Source of the DNA: an uncultured Bacilli bacterium
GTDB lineage: Bacteria; Bacillota_I; Bacilli_A; RF39; UBA660
Assembly (NCBI GenBank): GCA_948629335.1
Contig: CAPHZB010000020.1
Coordinates: forward strand, 1-22,366
DNA: 22,366 nucleotides
Direction of reading: 5' to 3'
Shown here piece after piece: positions 15,513-22,250 of the stretch. The stretch's first letter is position 1; each line of letters starts with the position of its first letter. Both the position numbers and the translations under genes were made by a program. The notes under the pieces are model-generated. The model worked only from the letters and a program-made list of their open reading frames with translations. It was not told the DNA's origin and ran no database searches.

Positions 15513-15800
15513 GTGAATTCAATATCAATAGATGAACTTCTTAAAATAGTGCCCTCTTCATCCATTATAGATATACGTAGTAGCCAAAGTTATAACAATA
15601 ACCATATACCAGGAGCAATCAATGTACCTTATGAAAAATTAATTGTAAGACCAGATGCATACTTGAACTTCAAACAAAATTATTATTTATATTGTCAAAA
15701 GGGAGTCTCAAGCAAAAAAGTTGTCTCCATTTTAAATAGAATGGGATATCATACAATTCATGTAGAAGGTGGATATGAGGAATGGATTATGAAAAAGTAG
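15513..15800 (+). CDS. Single-domain rhodanese-like sulfurtransferase
   Basis: A 95-residue cytosolic protein with a complete small rhodanese fold: DELLKIVPSSSIIDIRSSQS, then NNHIPGAINVPYEKL, then the active-site loop YCQKGVSSKK with the catalytic Cys, and finally HVEGGYEEW. Such proteins carry a persulfide on the Cys and pass sulfur to acceptors, or act as stress or redox modules; the partner here is unknown. The start is the GTG at 15513, seven or so bases after AAGGAGGAG (15500-15508). A longer in-frame reading from 15366 would overlap virD4 and lacks a ribosome binding site. Terminators on both sides make it its own unit, although no convincing promoter is visible. Confidence 0.85.
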   Translation: MNSISIDELLKIVPSSSIIDIRSSQSYNNNHIPGAINVPYEKLIVRPDAYLNFKQNYYLYCQKGVSSKKVVSILNRMGYHTIHVEGGYEEWIMKK

Positions 15801-15822
15801 ATGAAAAAAATCATCTTTTTTT
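15799..15822 (+). terminator. Rho-independent terminator
   Basis: AGATGA (15799-15804), loop of six A, and TCATCT (15811-15816) are followed by T residues. It overlaps the rhodanese stop codon. Confidence 0.7.
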
Positions 15823-15876
15823 CGTTGAAAATCAATATACATTTACACTCATAGGTGCGAAAACAAATTGTTAATG

Positions 15877-15904
15877 TTGAACTAATCTAAAAATATGGTA
15901 TAAT
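15877..15904 (+). promoter_or_regulatory. Promoter of cdaA-cdaR
   Basis: TTGAAC (15877-15882), a 16-nt spacer and TATAAT (15899-15904), with an upstream TG giving TGGTATAAT. The ribosome binding site AAAGGAGG follows about 15 nt later, so the leader is short and leaves no room for a riboswitch. Confidence 0.7.
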
Positions 15905-15929
15905 TTTACTTAGAATAAAGGAGGATTAT

Positions 15930-16754
15930 ATGACTTTTGATACAATAACCAACCTACTCATAAAAATCATTGATGTTATGGTTGTTTGGCTTTTACTATA
16001 TTATATTTTAAAAAACGTAAGAAAAAATGTAAAAATGTTACTTCTATTTAAAGGAATTACTATTTTAATACTTTTAAAGGTGGTTAGTGAAGTATTAGAC
16101 TTAGTCACTGTAGGATATTTACTTGATTATGTTATTACTTGGGGTCCCCTTGCTATTATCGTTATCTTCCAACCAGAAATACGTAATGTACTTGAATACT
16201 TAGGAAGAACCCAACTTTTAGGAAGACACAAAGTACTAACTGTCGATGAAAGGGAAAAAGTAGTTTATGAAATTACAAACGCTCTTGATTATTTAAAAAA
16301 ATCAAGAATTGGGGCATTAATCGTTATTGAAAGAGATAATAGTTTAAATGATTATATTGAAAAATCAAAAAAACTATACGCAGATATTTCATCTGATTTA
16401 TTGATATCTATTTTCTTTCCAAATAATCCATTACATGATGGTGGAGTTATTATTCAAGGGGATAAAATTACAAGTGCTGGAGCGGTATTTCCAACAAGTG
16501 ATAATTTAAAAATTAGTAAACGCTTAGGAACAAGACATCGAGCCGCTTTAGGAATTTCTGAAACAGGCGATTGTATTGCTTTAATCGTTTCTGAGGAAAC
16601 AGGAAGAGTATCCATTGCAATGAATGGAGAATTAAACTATAATTTAACACTTGATGAAGTAAAAATGACGCTTCTTGAAGAATTAAGACCTAAGAAAATG
16701 ATTTTTATGGATGAAGAGGAGGAGAAAAACGATGAAACTAATACAAACATTTAA
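15930..16754 (+). CDS. cdaA: Diadenylate cyclase CdaA (c-di-AMP synthase)
   Basis: A 274-residue membrane enzyme that condenses two ATP into the second messenger c-di-AMP, which controls potassium and osmolyte uptake and wall homeostasis. Three N-terminal helices (about 10-27, 35-55, 62-80) are followed by the DAC (DisA_N) domain. The catalytic motifs are present: NPLHDGGVII (Asp 170, Gly-Gly 171-172), TSAGAVFP, and GTRHRAALG with Arg-His-Arg 202-204. SEETGRVSIA at 221-230 completes the fold. The C-terminus is a short acidic tail whose codons contain the ribosome binding site of cdaR. The start follows AAAGGAGGATTAT. It overlaps the regulator gene by 23 nt, as in many Bacillota. Confidence 0.95.
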   Translation: MTFDTITNLLIKIIDVMVVWLLLYYILKNVRKNVKMLLLFKGITILILLKVVSEVLDLVTVGYLLDYVITWGPLAIIVIFQPEIRNVLEYLGRTQLLGRHKVLTVDEREKVVYEITNALDYLKKSRIGALIVIERDNSLNDYIEKSKKLYADISSDLLISIFFPNNPLHDGGVIIQGDKITSAGAVFPTSDNLKISKRLGTRHRAALGISETGDCIALIVSEETGRVSIAMNGELNYNLTLDEVKMTLLEELRPKKMIFMDEEEEKNDETNTNI

Positions 16755-18093
16755 GAAACTCTTTCGCTCTATCGCTCGCTTTTTTGACCACTACTTTGTG
16801 ACACCTGTTACAAAAATCATATTCATTTTTACAAATAAATATGGAAAATCAGGAAGACAGATTGAAAATTGGCTATCTTCTACAAATACATTGTTGTTTA
16901 TTTCATTATTACTTGCTTTTGCTATTTTTGTTATGATTGATAAAAAAATCATTGTTTTTAATGACAATTCAGCAGAAGTTTTACAAGATCAACCTGTAAA
17001 AGCTATTTATAATGAAGAATCCTATGTTGTTGAAGGATTACCAGAAACAGTTGATATTACCTTAATTGGTTCAACAACTGATTTATACATTGCAAGACAA
17101 TCTTCTAATCATGATGTGACTATGGATTTAAGTGGATTAAAGCCGGGAACCCATAAAGTGGGTATTAAGTATAATCGAAATACAGGAAATATTAAGTATA
17201 TGGTGAATCCATCAAATGTAACTGTTATTATCTATCAAAAAGTTTCAGAAACAAAAACACTGGATTTAGACGTTTTAAATTTAGACCATTTAGATCCAAA
17301 ATTAGTTGTAGAAGATGTAAAATATGATACAGATAAGGTTATTGTAAAAGGAGCAGAACATGTATTAAAAGATGTAGCAACTGTAAAAGCCCTTGTTGAC
17401 TTAGATAGTTTAGCAACTCAAAATGTAGGAACAAATAAACTTACGGATGCTATCTTAAAAGCGTATGACAAAGAAGGAAATGTAGTGGACGTTGAAATTG
17501 TTCCAAGCAAAATTGATGTAGATGTTGTTATTTCTTCTCCAAGTGAGGAAGTACCAATTAAAATTGTTCCAACAGGGGAAGTAAGTTTCGGCTTAGGTAT
17601 TTCGTCTATTGAATTAAGTGATGAGGTAGTTACTGTGTATGCACCAACAGAAGTACTTGAAAAAATCAAGGAAACTGGTTATATTCCAATTGAAGTGGAT
17701 GTTAGTGACTTAAAGGTAAGCAAAGAATACAAATTAGAAATTCCACTCCCTGTGGGTGCGAAATCATTATCAACGAACACAGTTACAGTAAAAGTAGGCA
17801 TTGAAGAGTCAACAAACAAAGACTTTACTGATATTGCTGTTGAGACGAGAAATTTACCAAGTGGATACATAGCACAAGGTGTGAGCGCGAATGATGCAAA
17901 AGTAACTGTGACCGTAAAAGGTGTGAAATCGGTTATAGATAGCTTAGAAGCTGGAAATATACATGCTTATGTTGATTTGTCTGATTATACAGAAGGTACA
18001 CATAAGGTGGATGTGAAGGTAGAAGGAACGGACTCAAAAGTACAGTATACATCAAAAGTAAAACAGATAGAAATAAAGATATCTAAAAAATAA
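16732..18093 (+). CDS. cdaR: CdaR/YbbR-domain regulator of CdaA
   Basis: A 453-residue protein with one N-terminal helix (about 53-69) and four extracellular YbbR-type repeats. Landmarks are LPETVDITLIGSTTDLY near 104, KYDTDKVIVKGAEHVLKDV, LSDEVVTVYAPTEVLEKI, and DAKVTVTVKGVKSVIDSL near the end. In Bacillota, CdaR binds CdaA at the membrane and tunes c-di-AMP production. The start ATG at 16732 follows GAGGAGGAG inside the cdaA coding sequence, which indicates translational coupling. An in-frame ATG at 16711 lies before that site and is rejected. The usual third gene of the operon, glmM, is absent; a convergent DUF378 gene follows instead. Confidence 0.92.
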   Translation: MKLIQTFKKLFRSIARFFDHYFVTPVTKIIFIFTNKYGKSGRQIENWLSSTNTLLFISLLLAFAIFVMIDKKIIVFNDNSAEVLQDQPVKAIYNEESYVVEGLPETVDITLIGSTTDLYIARQSSNHDVTMDLSGLKPGTHKVGIKYNRNTGNIKYMVNPSNVTVIIYQKVSETKTLDLDVLNLDHLDPKLVVEDVKYDTDKVIVKGAEHVLKDVATVKALVDLDSLATQNVGTNKLTDAILKAYDKEGNVVDVEIVPSKIDVDVVISSPSEEVPIKIVPTGEVSFGLGISSIELSDEVVTVYAPTEVLEKIKETGYIPIEVDVSDLKVSKEYKLEIPLPVGAKSLSTNTVTVKVGIEESTNKDFTDIAVETRNLPSGYIAQGVSANDAKVTVTVKGVKSVIDSLEAGNIHAYVDLSDYTEGTHKVDVKVEGTDSKVQYTSKVKQIEIKISKK

Positions 18094-18094
18094 T

Positions 18095-18122
18095 AAAAAA
18101 CTTTACTTTGGTAAAGTTTTTT
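18095..18122. terminator. Bidirectional terminator between cdaR and the DUF378 gene
   Basis: A perfect 12-bp stem AAAAAACTTTAC (18095-18106), with loop TTTG and GTAAAGTTTTTT (18111-18122). The A and T flanks make it work on both strands, serving the two convergent genes. Confidence 0.85.
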
Positions 18123-18321
18123 AATTGTCTTCTATATGGGTAAATAATAAACCAATATTAATAAGACCACATACAGCAATAACGATATAGATAATTCTTC
18201 TTACAATATCAATATCTTTGAATAAAAATTCAACTAAATTAAAATCCAATATTCCGACTAAACCCCAGTTCACAGCACCTAAAATCGTAAATACAAGGGC
18301 TATTTTTTGTAATGTTTCCAC
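18121..18321 (-). CDS. DUF378 family small membrane protein
   Basis: A 66-residue protein with two helices. The first ends in the family signature GAVNWGLVGILDFNLVEFLF. The second is RRIIYIVIAVCGLINIGLLF, with the 'RiIYi.vGl.Gl' pattern of DUF378. The function of the family is unknown. The start is GTG (complement of 18319-18321) with AAGGAG about seven bases upstream on the minus strand. It is the only confident minus-strand gene in the window. Its stop lies within the terminator shared with cdaR. Confidence 0.85.
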   Translation of the reverse strand: METLQKIALVFTILGAVNWGLVGILDFNLVEFLFKDIDIVRRIIYIVIAVCGLINIGLLFTHIEDN

Positions 18322-18372
18322 AAATACGCTCCTTTCTTATCATTACTAGTATTTTACAAATTTTGAAACTTA

Positions 18373-18401
18373 TTCATATCTTTTAAAAATAAAAATATAA
18401 T
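18373..18401 (+). promoter_or_regulatory. Promoter of the LolA-like lipoprotein gene
   Basis: TTCATA (18373-18378), a 17-nt spacer and a perfect TATAAT (18396-18401). The GAGGTGAG ribosome binding site (18413-18420) follows closely, so the leader is short. Confidence 0.55.
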
Positions 18402-18423
18402 TAAGTGAATATGAGGTGAGAAA

Positions 18424-19425
18424 GTGAAAAGAAAGGTTATACTATGGATAGGAGTTTTATCATTATTTTTAGTCACAGGATGTTTTGGAAAAAAGAATGA
18501 TAATCTCTTAGAAAAATTTAAAAAACAAGTAAGTAAGAGTGAAAATTATTATTTATCAGGTGACTTAGAGATCACCAACCACGAAGAAATATATTCTTAT
18601 GTTGTAGAAGTTGCATATAAAAAGGATGATCAATTCCGAGTAGAGTTAAAAAACAAAACAAATGATCATGAACAAATTATTTTAAAGAATACGGAAGGGG
18701 TATTTGTACTAACGCCATCGTTAAATAAGAGTTTTAAATTTCAAAGTGACTGGCCATACAATAGTTCACAAAGTTATTTATTACAAACCTTGATAACTGA
18801 TATTGAAAACGATGCAGATAAAAAAGTAGAAGAGAGTGAGGAAGGAATTGTTGTTACAACAAAAACGAATTATTCCAATAATAAGAACTTGGTGAATCAA
18901 AAAATTTATATTGACAAAGAGGGAAATGTTACAAAAGTAGAAGTACTAGATAAGGATGGAGTTACACAAATCAAGATGACGTTTTCTGATATAGACTATG
19001 ATACGAAATTTGATGAAAATTACTTCGACTTAAATAGCAACATGCAGGCAAGTAAGACAGAAAAATTAGAACAGACAGGAAAAACAATTGATGATATAGT
19101 TTATCCAATGTTTTTACCGACAGACACTCATCTTTCTAGTGAAAATAAAGTGTCAAAAATGGATGGAGAAAGAGTCATATTGACATTTACAGGAGAAAAA
19201 CCATTCACATTTGTGCAAGAAAATGTCGGTGTAACAAAGGATTATGAAACAATAACAACATTTGGAGAGCCAGCGTTATTACTAGATACAATTGGTATTG
19301 TAGAAGACCAAACTGTATCTTGGATAAGCGAAGGTGTAGAATATTACTTAACCTCAGAAGTGATGAGTAGAGAAGAATTAATCGAAGTAGCTTCCTCTAT
19401 GGCAACTATTCCAATAGAAAAATAG
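18424..19425 (+). CDS. LolA/RseB-like lipoprotein with DUF4367-type C-terminus
   Basis: A 333-residue lipoprotein with lipobox LVTGC (Cys 20). Residues about 25-205 resemble the LolA/YdcC beta-fold: alternating strands such as NYYLSGDLEIT, EVAYKKDDQFRVEL, GVFVLTPSLNKSFKF and a KIYIDKEGNVTKVEV hairpin. LNKSFKFQSDWP is typical of LolA-like and GerS-like proteins. The C-terminal third has the DUF4367 pattern, ending VSWISEGVEYYLTSEVMSREELIEVASSM. The same two-part build occurs in RseB/YdcC-type proteins. A lipid-binding or envelope-sensing role is inferred; the partner is unknown. GTG start, preceded by GAGGTGAG at 18413-18420. Its own promoter and terminator make it a single-gene unit. Confidence 0.75.
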   Translation: MKRKVILWIGVLSLFLVTGCFGKKNDNLLEKFKKQVSKSENYYLSGDLEITNHEEIYSYVVEVAYKKDDQFRVELKNKTNDHEQIILKNTEGVFVLTPSLNKSFKFQSDWPYNSSQSYLLQTLITDIENDADKKVEESEEGIVVTTKTNYSNNKNLVNQKIYIDKEGNVTKVEVLDKDGVTQIKMTFSDIDYDTKFDENYFDLNSNMQASKTEKLEQTGKTIDDIVYPMFLPTDTHLSSENKVSKMDGERVILTFTGEKPFTFVQENVGVTKDYETITTFGEPALLLDTIGIVEDQTVSWISEGVEYYLTSEVMSREELIEVASSMATIPIEK

Positions 19426-19444
19426 AAATTTTCTATTTTTTTTT
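19418..19444 (+). terminator. Rho-independent terminator
   Basis: AAAAATAGAA (19418-19427) pairs with TTCTATTTTT (19431-19440) around a 3-nt loop, inside a T9 tract. It overlaps the stop codon of the LolA-like gene. Confidence 0.75.
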
Positions 19445-19453
19445 GTTAACTTA

Positions 19454-19462
19454 TGTTATAAT
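19454..19462 (+). promoter_or_regulatory. Extended -10 promoter
   Basis: TGTTATAAT is a perfect extended -10 directly downstream of the preceding terminator's T tract. No convincing -35 box is seen. The TSS would be only a few bases before the GGGTGAT ribosome binding site at 19469-19475. Confidence 0.6.
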
Positions 19463-19478
19463 GTTTGTGGGTGATAAA

Positions 19479-20024
19479 ATGAATCAGATGAAAAAAATAC
19501 AAAAGAATAAAACGAAGCCACAAAATATAAACGTAACTACTAATTCCTCTGAAGATGAAGTAAGAAGATTTGGTGTTCTTGTATTAGCAATTGTCATTGT
19601 ACTACTTTTAGTATATACCATTTCTGTTTTATTAAAAGGAAAAGATTATTCTTCTATTTTTGACAACGGTTTAAATGCGAGTGAATTACAATATAACGAG
19701 ATTTTAGTAGGAACCATATTAAAACAAAAAGATGAAAAATATTATGTATTAGTTATTGAAAGGGAAGATCCTTACGCTGATATTCTAAAAAGGTATGCCG
19801 AAAATTATGTAGGTGAAACAAAACATGAACCATTTTATACAGTAGATTTAGGAAATCTATTTAATAAAACAGCAAAAAAGGAAGACTCCAACCCAGAAAG
19901 CCTTGTATTTAAAGGAACGACGCTTCTTTTTGTTGAGAATGGAGAAATAAAAGAAGTAGAAGAAGATAGCAATAATATTGCGATTGCACTAGTAAAAATG
20001 ATAAAAGAGTCAGAAGAAGCGTAA
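19479..20024 (+). CDS. Single-pass membrane protein with thioredoxin-fold-like outer domain
   Basis: A 181-residue protein. A basic cytoplasmic start (MNQMKKIQKNKTKP) is followed by one helix (about 32-51) and an extracellular domain. The domain shows a thioredoxin-like strand and helix order: YYVLVIEREDPYADILKRYA, then EPFYTVDLGN, then GTTLLFVENGEIKEVEE and IAIALVKMI. No CxxC or any other cysteine is present in it, so it cannot be a classical oxidoreductase. The fold assignment is an inference from pattern only. The start at 19479 is chosen because GGGTGAT lies just upstream; longer readings from 19443 would begin in the promoter. The function is unknown. Confidence 0.6.
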   Translation: MNQMKKIQKNKTKPQNINVTTNSSEDEVRRFGVLVLAIVIVLLLVYTISVLLKGKDYSSIFDNGLNASELQYNEILVGTILKQKDEKYYVLVIEREDPYADILKRYAENYVGETKHEPFYTVDLGNLFNKTAKKEDSNPESLVFKGTTLLFVENGEIKEVEEDSNNIAIALVKMIKESEEA

Positions 20025-20050
20025 AGTACGTTTCTTTTTTCTTTTTTTTT
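20015..20050 (+). terminator. Rho-independent terminator
   Basis: AGAAGCGT (20015-20022), loop AAAGT and ACGTTTCT (20028-20035) form an eight-pair stem with one G-U pair. A T-rich tract interrupted once by C follows. It overlaps the stop codon. Confidence 0.75.
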
Positions 20051-20061
20051 AAAATAAGTGA

Positions 20062-20070
20062 TGGTATAAT
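20062..20070 (+). promoter_or_regulatory. Extended -10 promoter of the S41 protease gene
   Basis: TGGTATAAT is a perfect extended -10 with no clear -35 box; the -35 position falls in the T9 tract of the preceding terminator. The TSS would be about 10 nt upstream of GGTGA. Confidence 0.6.
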
Positions 20071-20092
20071 AAGGATATGGACGGTGAAAACA

Positions 20093-21475
20093 ATGTTAAA
20101 AAATGAAAAATCAGATAAGAAAGAGAACAAAGAAAAGAACATGAAACTTGAAAAACAGGAAAAAAAGCCAAAAGAAAAAAAAGAAGTCAAAGAAAAGAAA
20201 AAACAAAAGATAGTAGAAGGCACTAAAGCAGAAAAAGTAGACAAGGTTAAAAAGCAAAGAAAAGAAAAGAAGCAAAAAAAACAAGAAAAAGGAACCAATT
20301 TATTTGAATTAAAAGAGGTTATCATTTTACTAATCATTACCTGTCTTATTGGAATTGTAATGGGGGCATCTGTTGGATACCAAGTAAAAAAGATAGATAA
20401 AAAGGAATTATCTTCTGATTTAGAAGAATTCATTGAAAACTATAACTATATCTTAAAAAATAATATTGCAGATATATCAGGAAATGACTTAATTAAAGGA
20501 GCAATTGAAGGGATGCTTTCAACCTTTGAAGATGATTATAGTTATGTAATTAGTGATAGTGAACAAGAAAATTTTGATATTCGTCTAAATGGAGAATACG
20601 AGGGTGTTGGTGTTGAAGTCGTTACCACCACGGATGGGAAGACGTACATTTATACTGTTTTTGAGGACTCACCAGCGGATAGAGCAGGTTTAGAGCCAGG
20701 AGACCAATTATTAAAAATTGATGAGGAAAGCCTTGAAAATCGCGATTCAACTTTTGTAGCAGATTATGTAAAGACAAGTGGAAAAAGTACATTTACGATT
20801 ACTCTTTTGAGGAATGAAGAAGAAATGACTAAAGAAGTGACCCGTGAGAAGGTAACGATTAATTCTGTAACGTCTAGAGTGATTGAAAAAGAGGGAAAAA
20901 AGATAGGATATCTTTATTTAAATATTTTCTCTTCAGCATCCTATAAACAATTTAAGGAAAAATTAGAAGGATTAGAAAAAGAAGGAATTGATTCTTTAAT
21001 TATTGATGTACGATATAATACAGGTGGGCATTTAACAACTGCTAGTAATATAGTATCTCTATTCCTAGATTCTTCAAATATCATTTATCAAACGGAAAAA
21101 GATGGTCATGTTGAAAAGTTCTATTCCTCAGGAACAGAAACGAAAAAATACCCAATTGTTGTTTTACAAAATGGAGCAAGTGCCTCTGCCTCTGAACTTT
21201 TAGCAGCAACACTAAAAGAACAATATGGAGCAAAAGTAGTTGGAACTACAAGCTTTGGAAAAGGAACTGTACAAGAATTGCTTACGTTAAGTGATGGAAC
21301 AGAATATAAATTTACAACGAAAAAGTGGCTTACGCCAAAAGGAAATTGGATTCATAAAAAAGGTGTTGAGCCAGATTATGAAGTCGATTTAGATGAAAAT
21401 TATTTTGAAAATCCAAATGATGAAAATGATACACAACTACAAAAAGCAATTACAGTCTTAACGGAGAAAGAATAA
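20093..21475 (+). CDS. S41 carboxyl-terminal processing protease (CtpA/CtpB type)
   Basis: A protein of about 460 residues. Residues 1-67 are extremely rich in Lys and Glu. One helix follows (about 77-97), then a PDZ domain with GVGVEVVT, DSPADRAGLEPGDQLLKID and TITLLRN. The S41 protease core comes next. The catalytic set fits the CtpB spacing: Ser 365 in GASASASELL, Lys 390 in TSFGKG and Gln 394 (Ser-25-Lys-4-Gln). IIDVRYNTGGHL is the usual S41 substrate-side motif. The enzyme trims extracellular C-termini of membrane or secreted proteins. The start is ATG 20093, or GTG 20084; GGTGA at 20083 favours the former. The Lys/Glu head is unusual and lies on the cytoplasmic side. Confidence 0.9.
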   Translation: MLKNEKSDKKENKEKNMKLEKQEKKPKEKKEVKEKKKQKIVEGTKAEKVDKVKKQRKEKKQKKQEKGTNLFELKEVIILLIITCLIGIVMGASVGYQVKKIDKKELSSDLEEFIENYNYILKNNIADISGNDLIKGAIEGMLSTFEDDYSYVISDSEQENFDIRLNGEYEGVGVEVVTTTDGKTYIYTVFEDSPADRAGLEPGDQLLKIDEESLENRDSTFVADYVKTSGKSTFTITLLRNEEEMTKEVTREKVTINSVTSRVIEKEGKKIGYLYLNIFSSASYKQFKEKLEGLEKEGIDSLIIDVRYNTGGHLTTASNIVSLFLDSSNIIYQTEKDGHVEKFYSSGTETKKYPIVVLQNGASASASELLAATLKEQYGAKVVGTTSFGKGTVQELLTLSDGTEYKFTTKKWLTPKGNWIHKKGVEPDYEVDLDENYFENPNDENDTQLQKAITVLTEKE

Positions 21476-21492
21476 ATTCTTTTTCTTTTTCA
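21466..21492 (+). terminator. Weak terminator hairpin
   Basis: GAAAGAA (21466-21472) pairs with TTCTTTT (21477-21483) around a tight TAAA loop, followed by a T-rich tract. It overlaps the stop of the protease gene. The stem is short and poor in G-C. Confidence 0.45.
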
Positions 21493-21530
21493 TTTGCATA
21501 GATATATTTGACAAATATATGTTTTGAAAC

Positions 21531-21559
21531 TTTTCAAATGTAGAAAAAAAGGTTATAAT
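21531..21559 (+). promoter_or_regulatory. Promoter with overlapping inverted repeat
   Basis: TTTTCA (21531-21536), a 17-nt spacer and TATAAT (21554-21559). A perfect inverted repeat TTTGAAA-CT-TTTCAAA (21523-21538) covers the -35 region and could be an operator for a dimeric regulator. A consensus TTGACA also occurs at 21508-21513 but has no matching -10. Confidence 0.5.
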
Positions 21560-21582
21560 GTTCATAGGAAGAAGGAACAATC

Positions 21583-22125
21583 ATGAAAAATATTTGTATT
21601 GGAGATAAATATCAAATCCAATGTTATAAACATGATGGCAGTGTTCATAGGGCTTGGGAAGAGGCAATTGTTTTAGATGTCAAAAAGGATTATATTGTTT
21701 TTGCGAATAAGAAGACACTTGTAACAAGAGCAGAAGGAATCAGTTGGAAAACAAAGGAACCTGCTATCATGTATTACTTTAAGCATAGATGGTATAATGT
21801 CATTGCACAGATGAAGAAAGAGGGATTTTCCTATTATTGTAATATTGCCTCTCCTTATATTATTGAAGAGGGAACTGTAAAATATATAGATTATGATTTA
21901 GATTTACGCATTTACCCATCAGGAGAATATAAAGTGTTAGATAAGCTAGAATATCAGTATCATAAGAGGATTATGAATTATTCAGATGATTTAGATAAAG
22001 TGATTCAAAATGGACTTGATGAACTTATTACATTATATAAGAAGAAATCCCCTATTTTTAATAAGGAAAAGAATTATGAATATTATAGGCAGTATGAGGA
22101 ACTAAAAAAAATGGATAAAAAATAG
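21583..22125 (+). CDS. DUF402 family protein, nucleoside tri-/diphosphate phosphatase type (YgaC/Ntdp-like)
   Basis: A 180-residue cytosolic protein matching the DUF402 fold across its length. GDKYQIQCYKHDGSVHRAWE begins it, followed by KEPAIMYYFKHRWYNVIAQM. The metal-binding, acidic core is YYCNIASPYIIEEGTVKYID then YDLDLRIYPSGEYKVLDKLE, and DLDKVIQNGLDELI closes it. Bacillus YgaC and its staphylococcal relative hydrolyse nucleoside tri- and diphosphates with divalent metal. The length (about 180) and conserved Asp/Glu residues agree with that group. GAAGAAGGAACAATC precedes the ATG. Its own promoter and terminator flank it. Confidence 0.88.
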   Translation: MKNICIGDKYQIQCYKHDGSVHRAWEEAIVLDVKKDYIVFANKKTLVTRAEGISWKTKEPAIMYYFKHRWYNVIAQMKKEGFSYYCNIASPYIIEEGTVKYIDYDLDLRIYPSGEYKVLDKLEYQYHKRIMNYSDDLDKVIQNGLDELITLYKKKSPIFNKEKNYEYYRQYEELKKMDKK

Positions 22126-22126
22126 C

Positions 22127-22155
22127 AAAAGGTAGTATCAAAGACTGCTTTTTTT
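22127..22155 (+). terminator. Rho-independent terminator
   Basis: AAAAGGTAGT (22127-22136) pairs with ACTGCTTTTT (22144-22153) through ten pairs including two G-U. The 7-nt loop is ATCAAAG, and a T7 tract ends it. It lies directly after the DUF402 stop. Confidence 0.75.
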
Positions 22156-22215
22156 CATATATTATAAAGAATTTTGAAAAAAAACGTAAAATTTAAAAAA
22201 AAAGCATTTTTTTTG

Positions 22216-22244
22216 TTGACACAATTCTTTTAATTTGATATATT
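22216..22244 (+). promoter_or_regulatory. Strong promoter, probably of an rRNA operon
   Basis: A perfect TTGACA (22216-22221), a 17-nt spacer and TATATT (22239-22244), with an A/T-rich upstream stretch resembling an UP element. Unlike most promoters here it has a consensus -35 box. The transcribed sequence that follows looks like an rRNA leader. Confidence 0.75.
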
Positions 22245-22250
22245 AGTATT

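Noticed and set aside
15800..15930. c-di-AMP riboswitch before cdaA
   Set aside because: The predicted leader is only about 20 nt and none of the conserved riboswitch stems is present.
19909..20433. Antisense 174-codon open frame opposite the S41 protease head
   Set aside because: It is a Phe/Ser-rich mirror of the Lys/Glu-rich region and runs across a terminator and a promoter.
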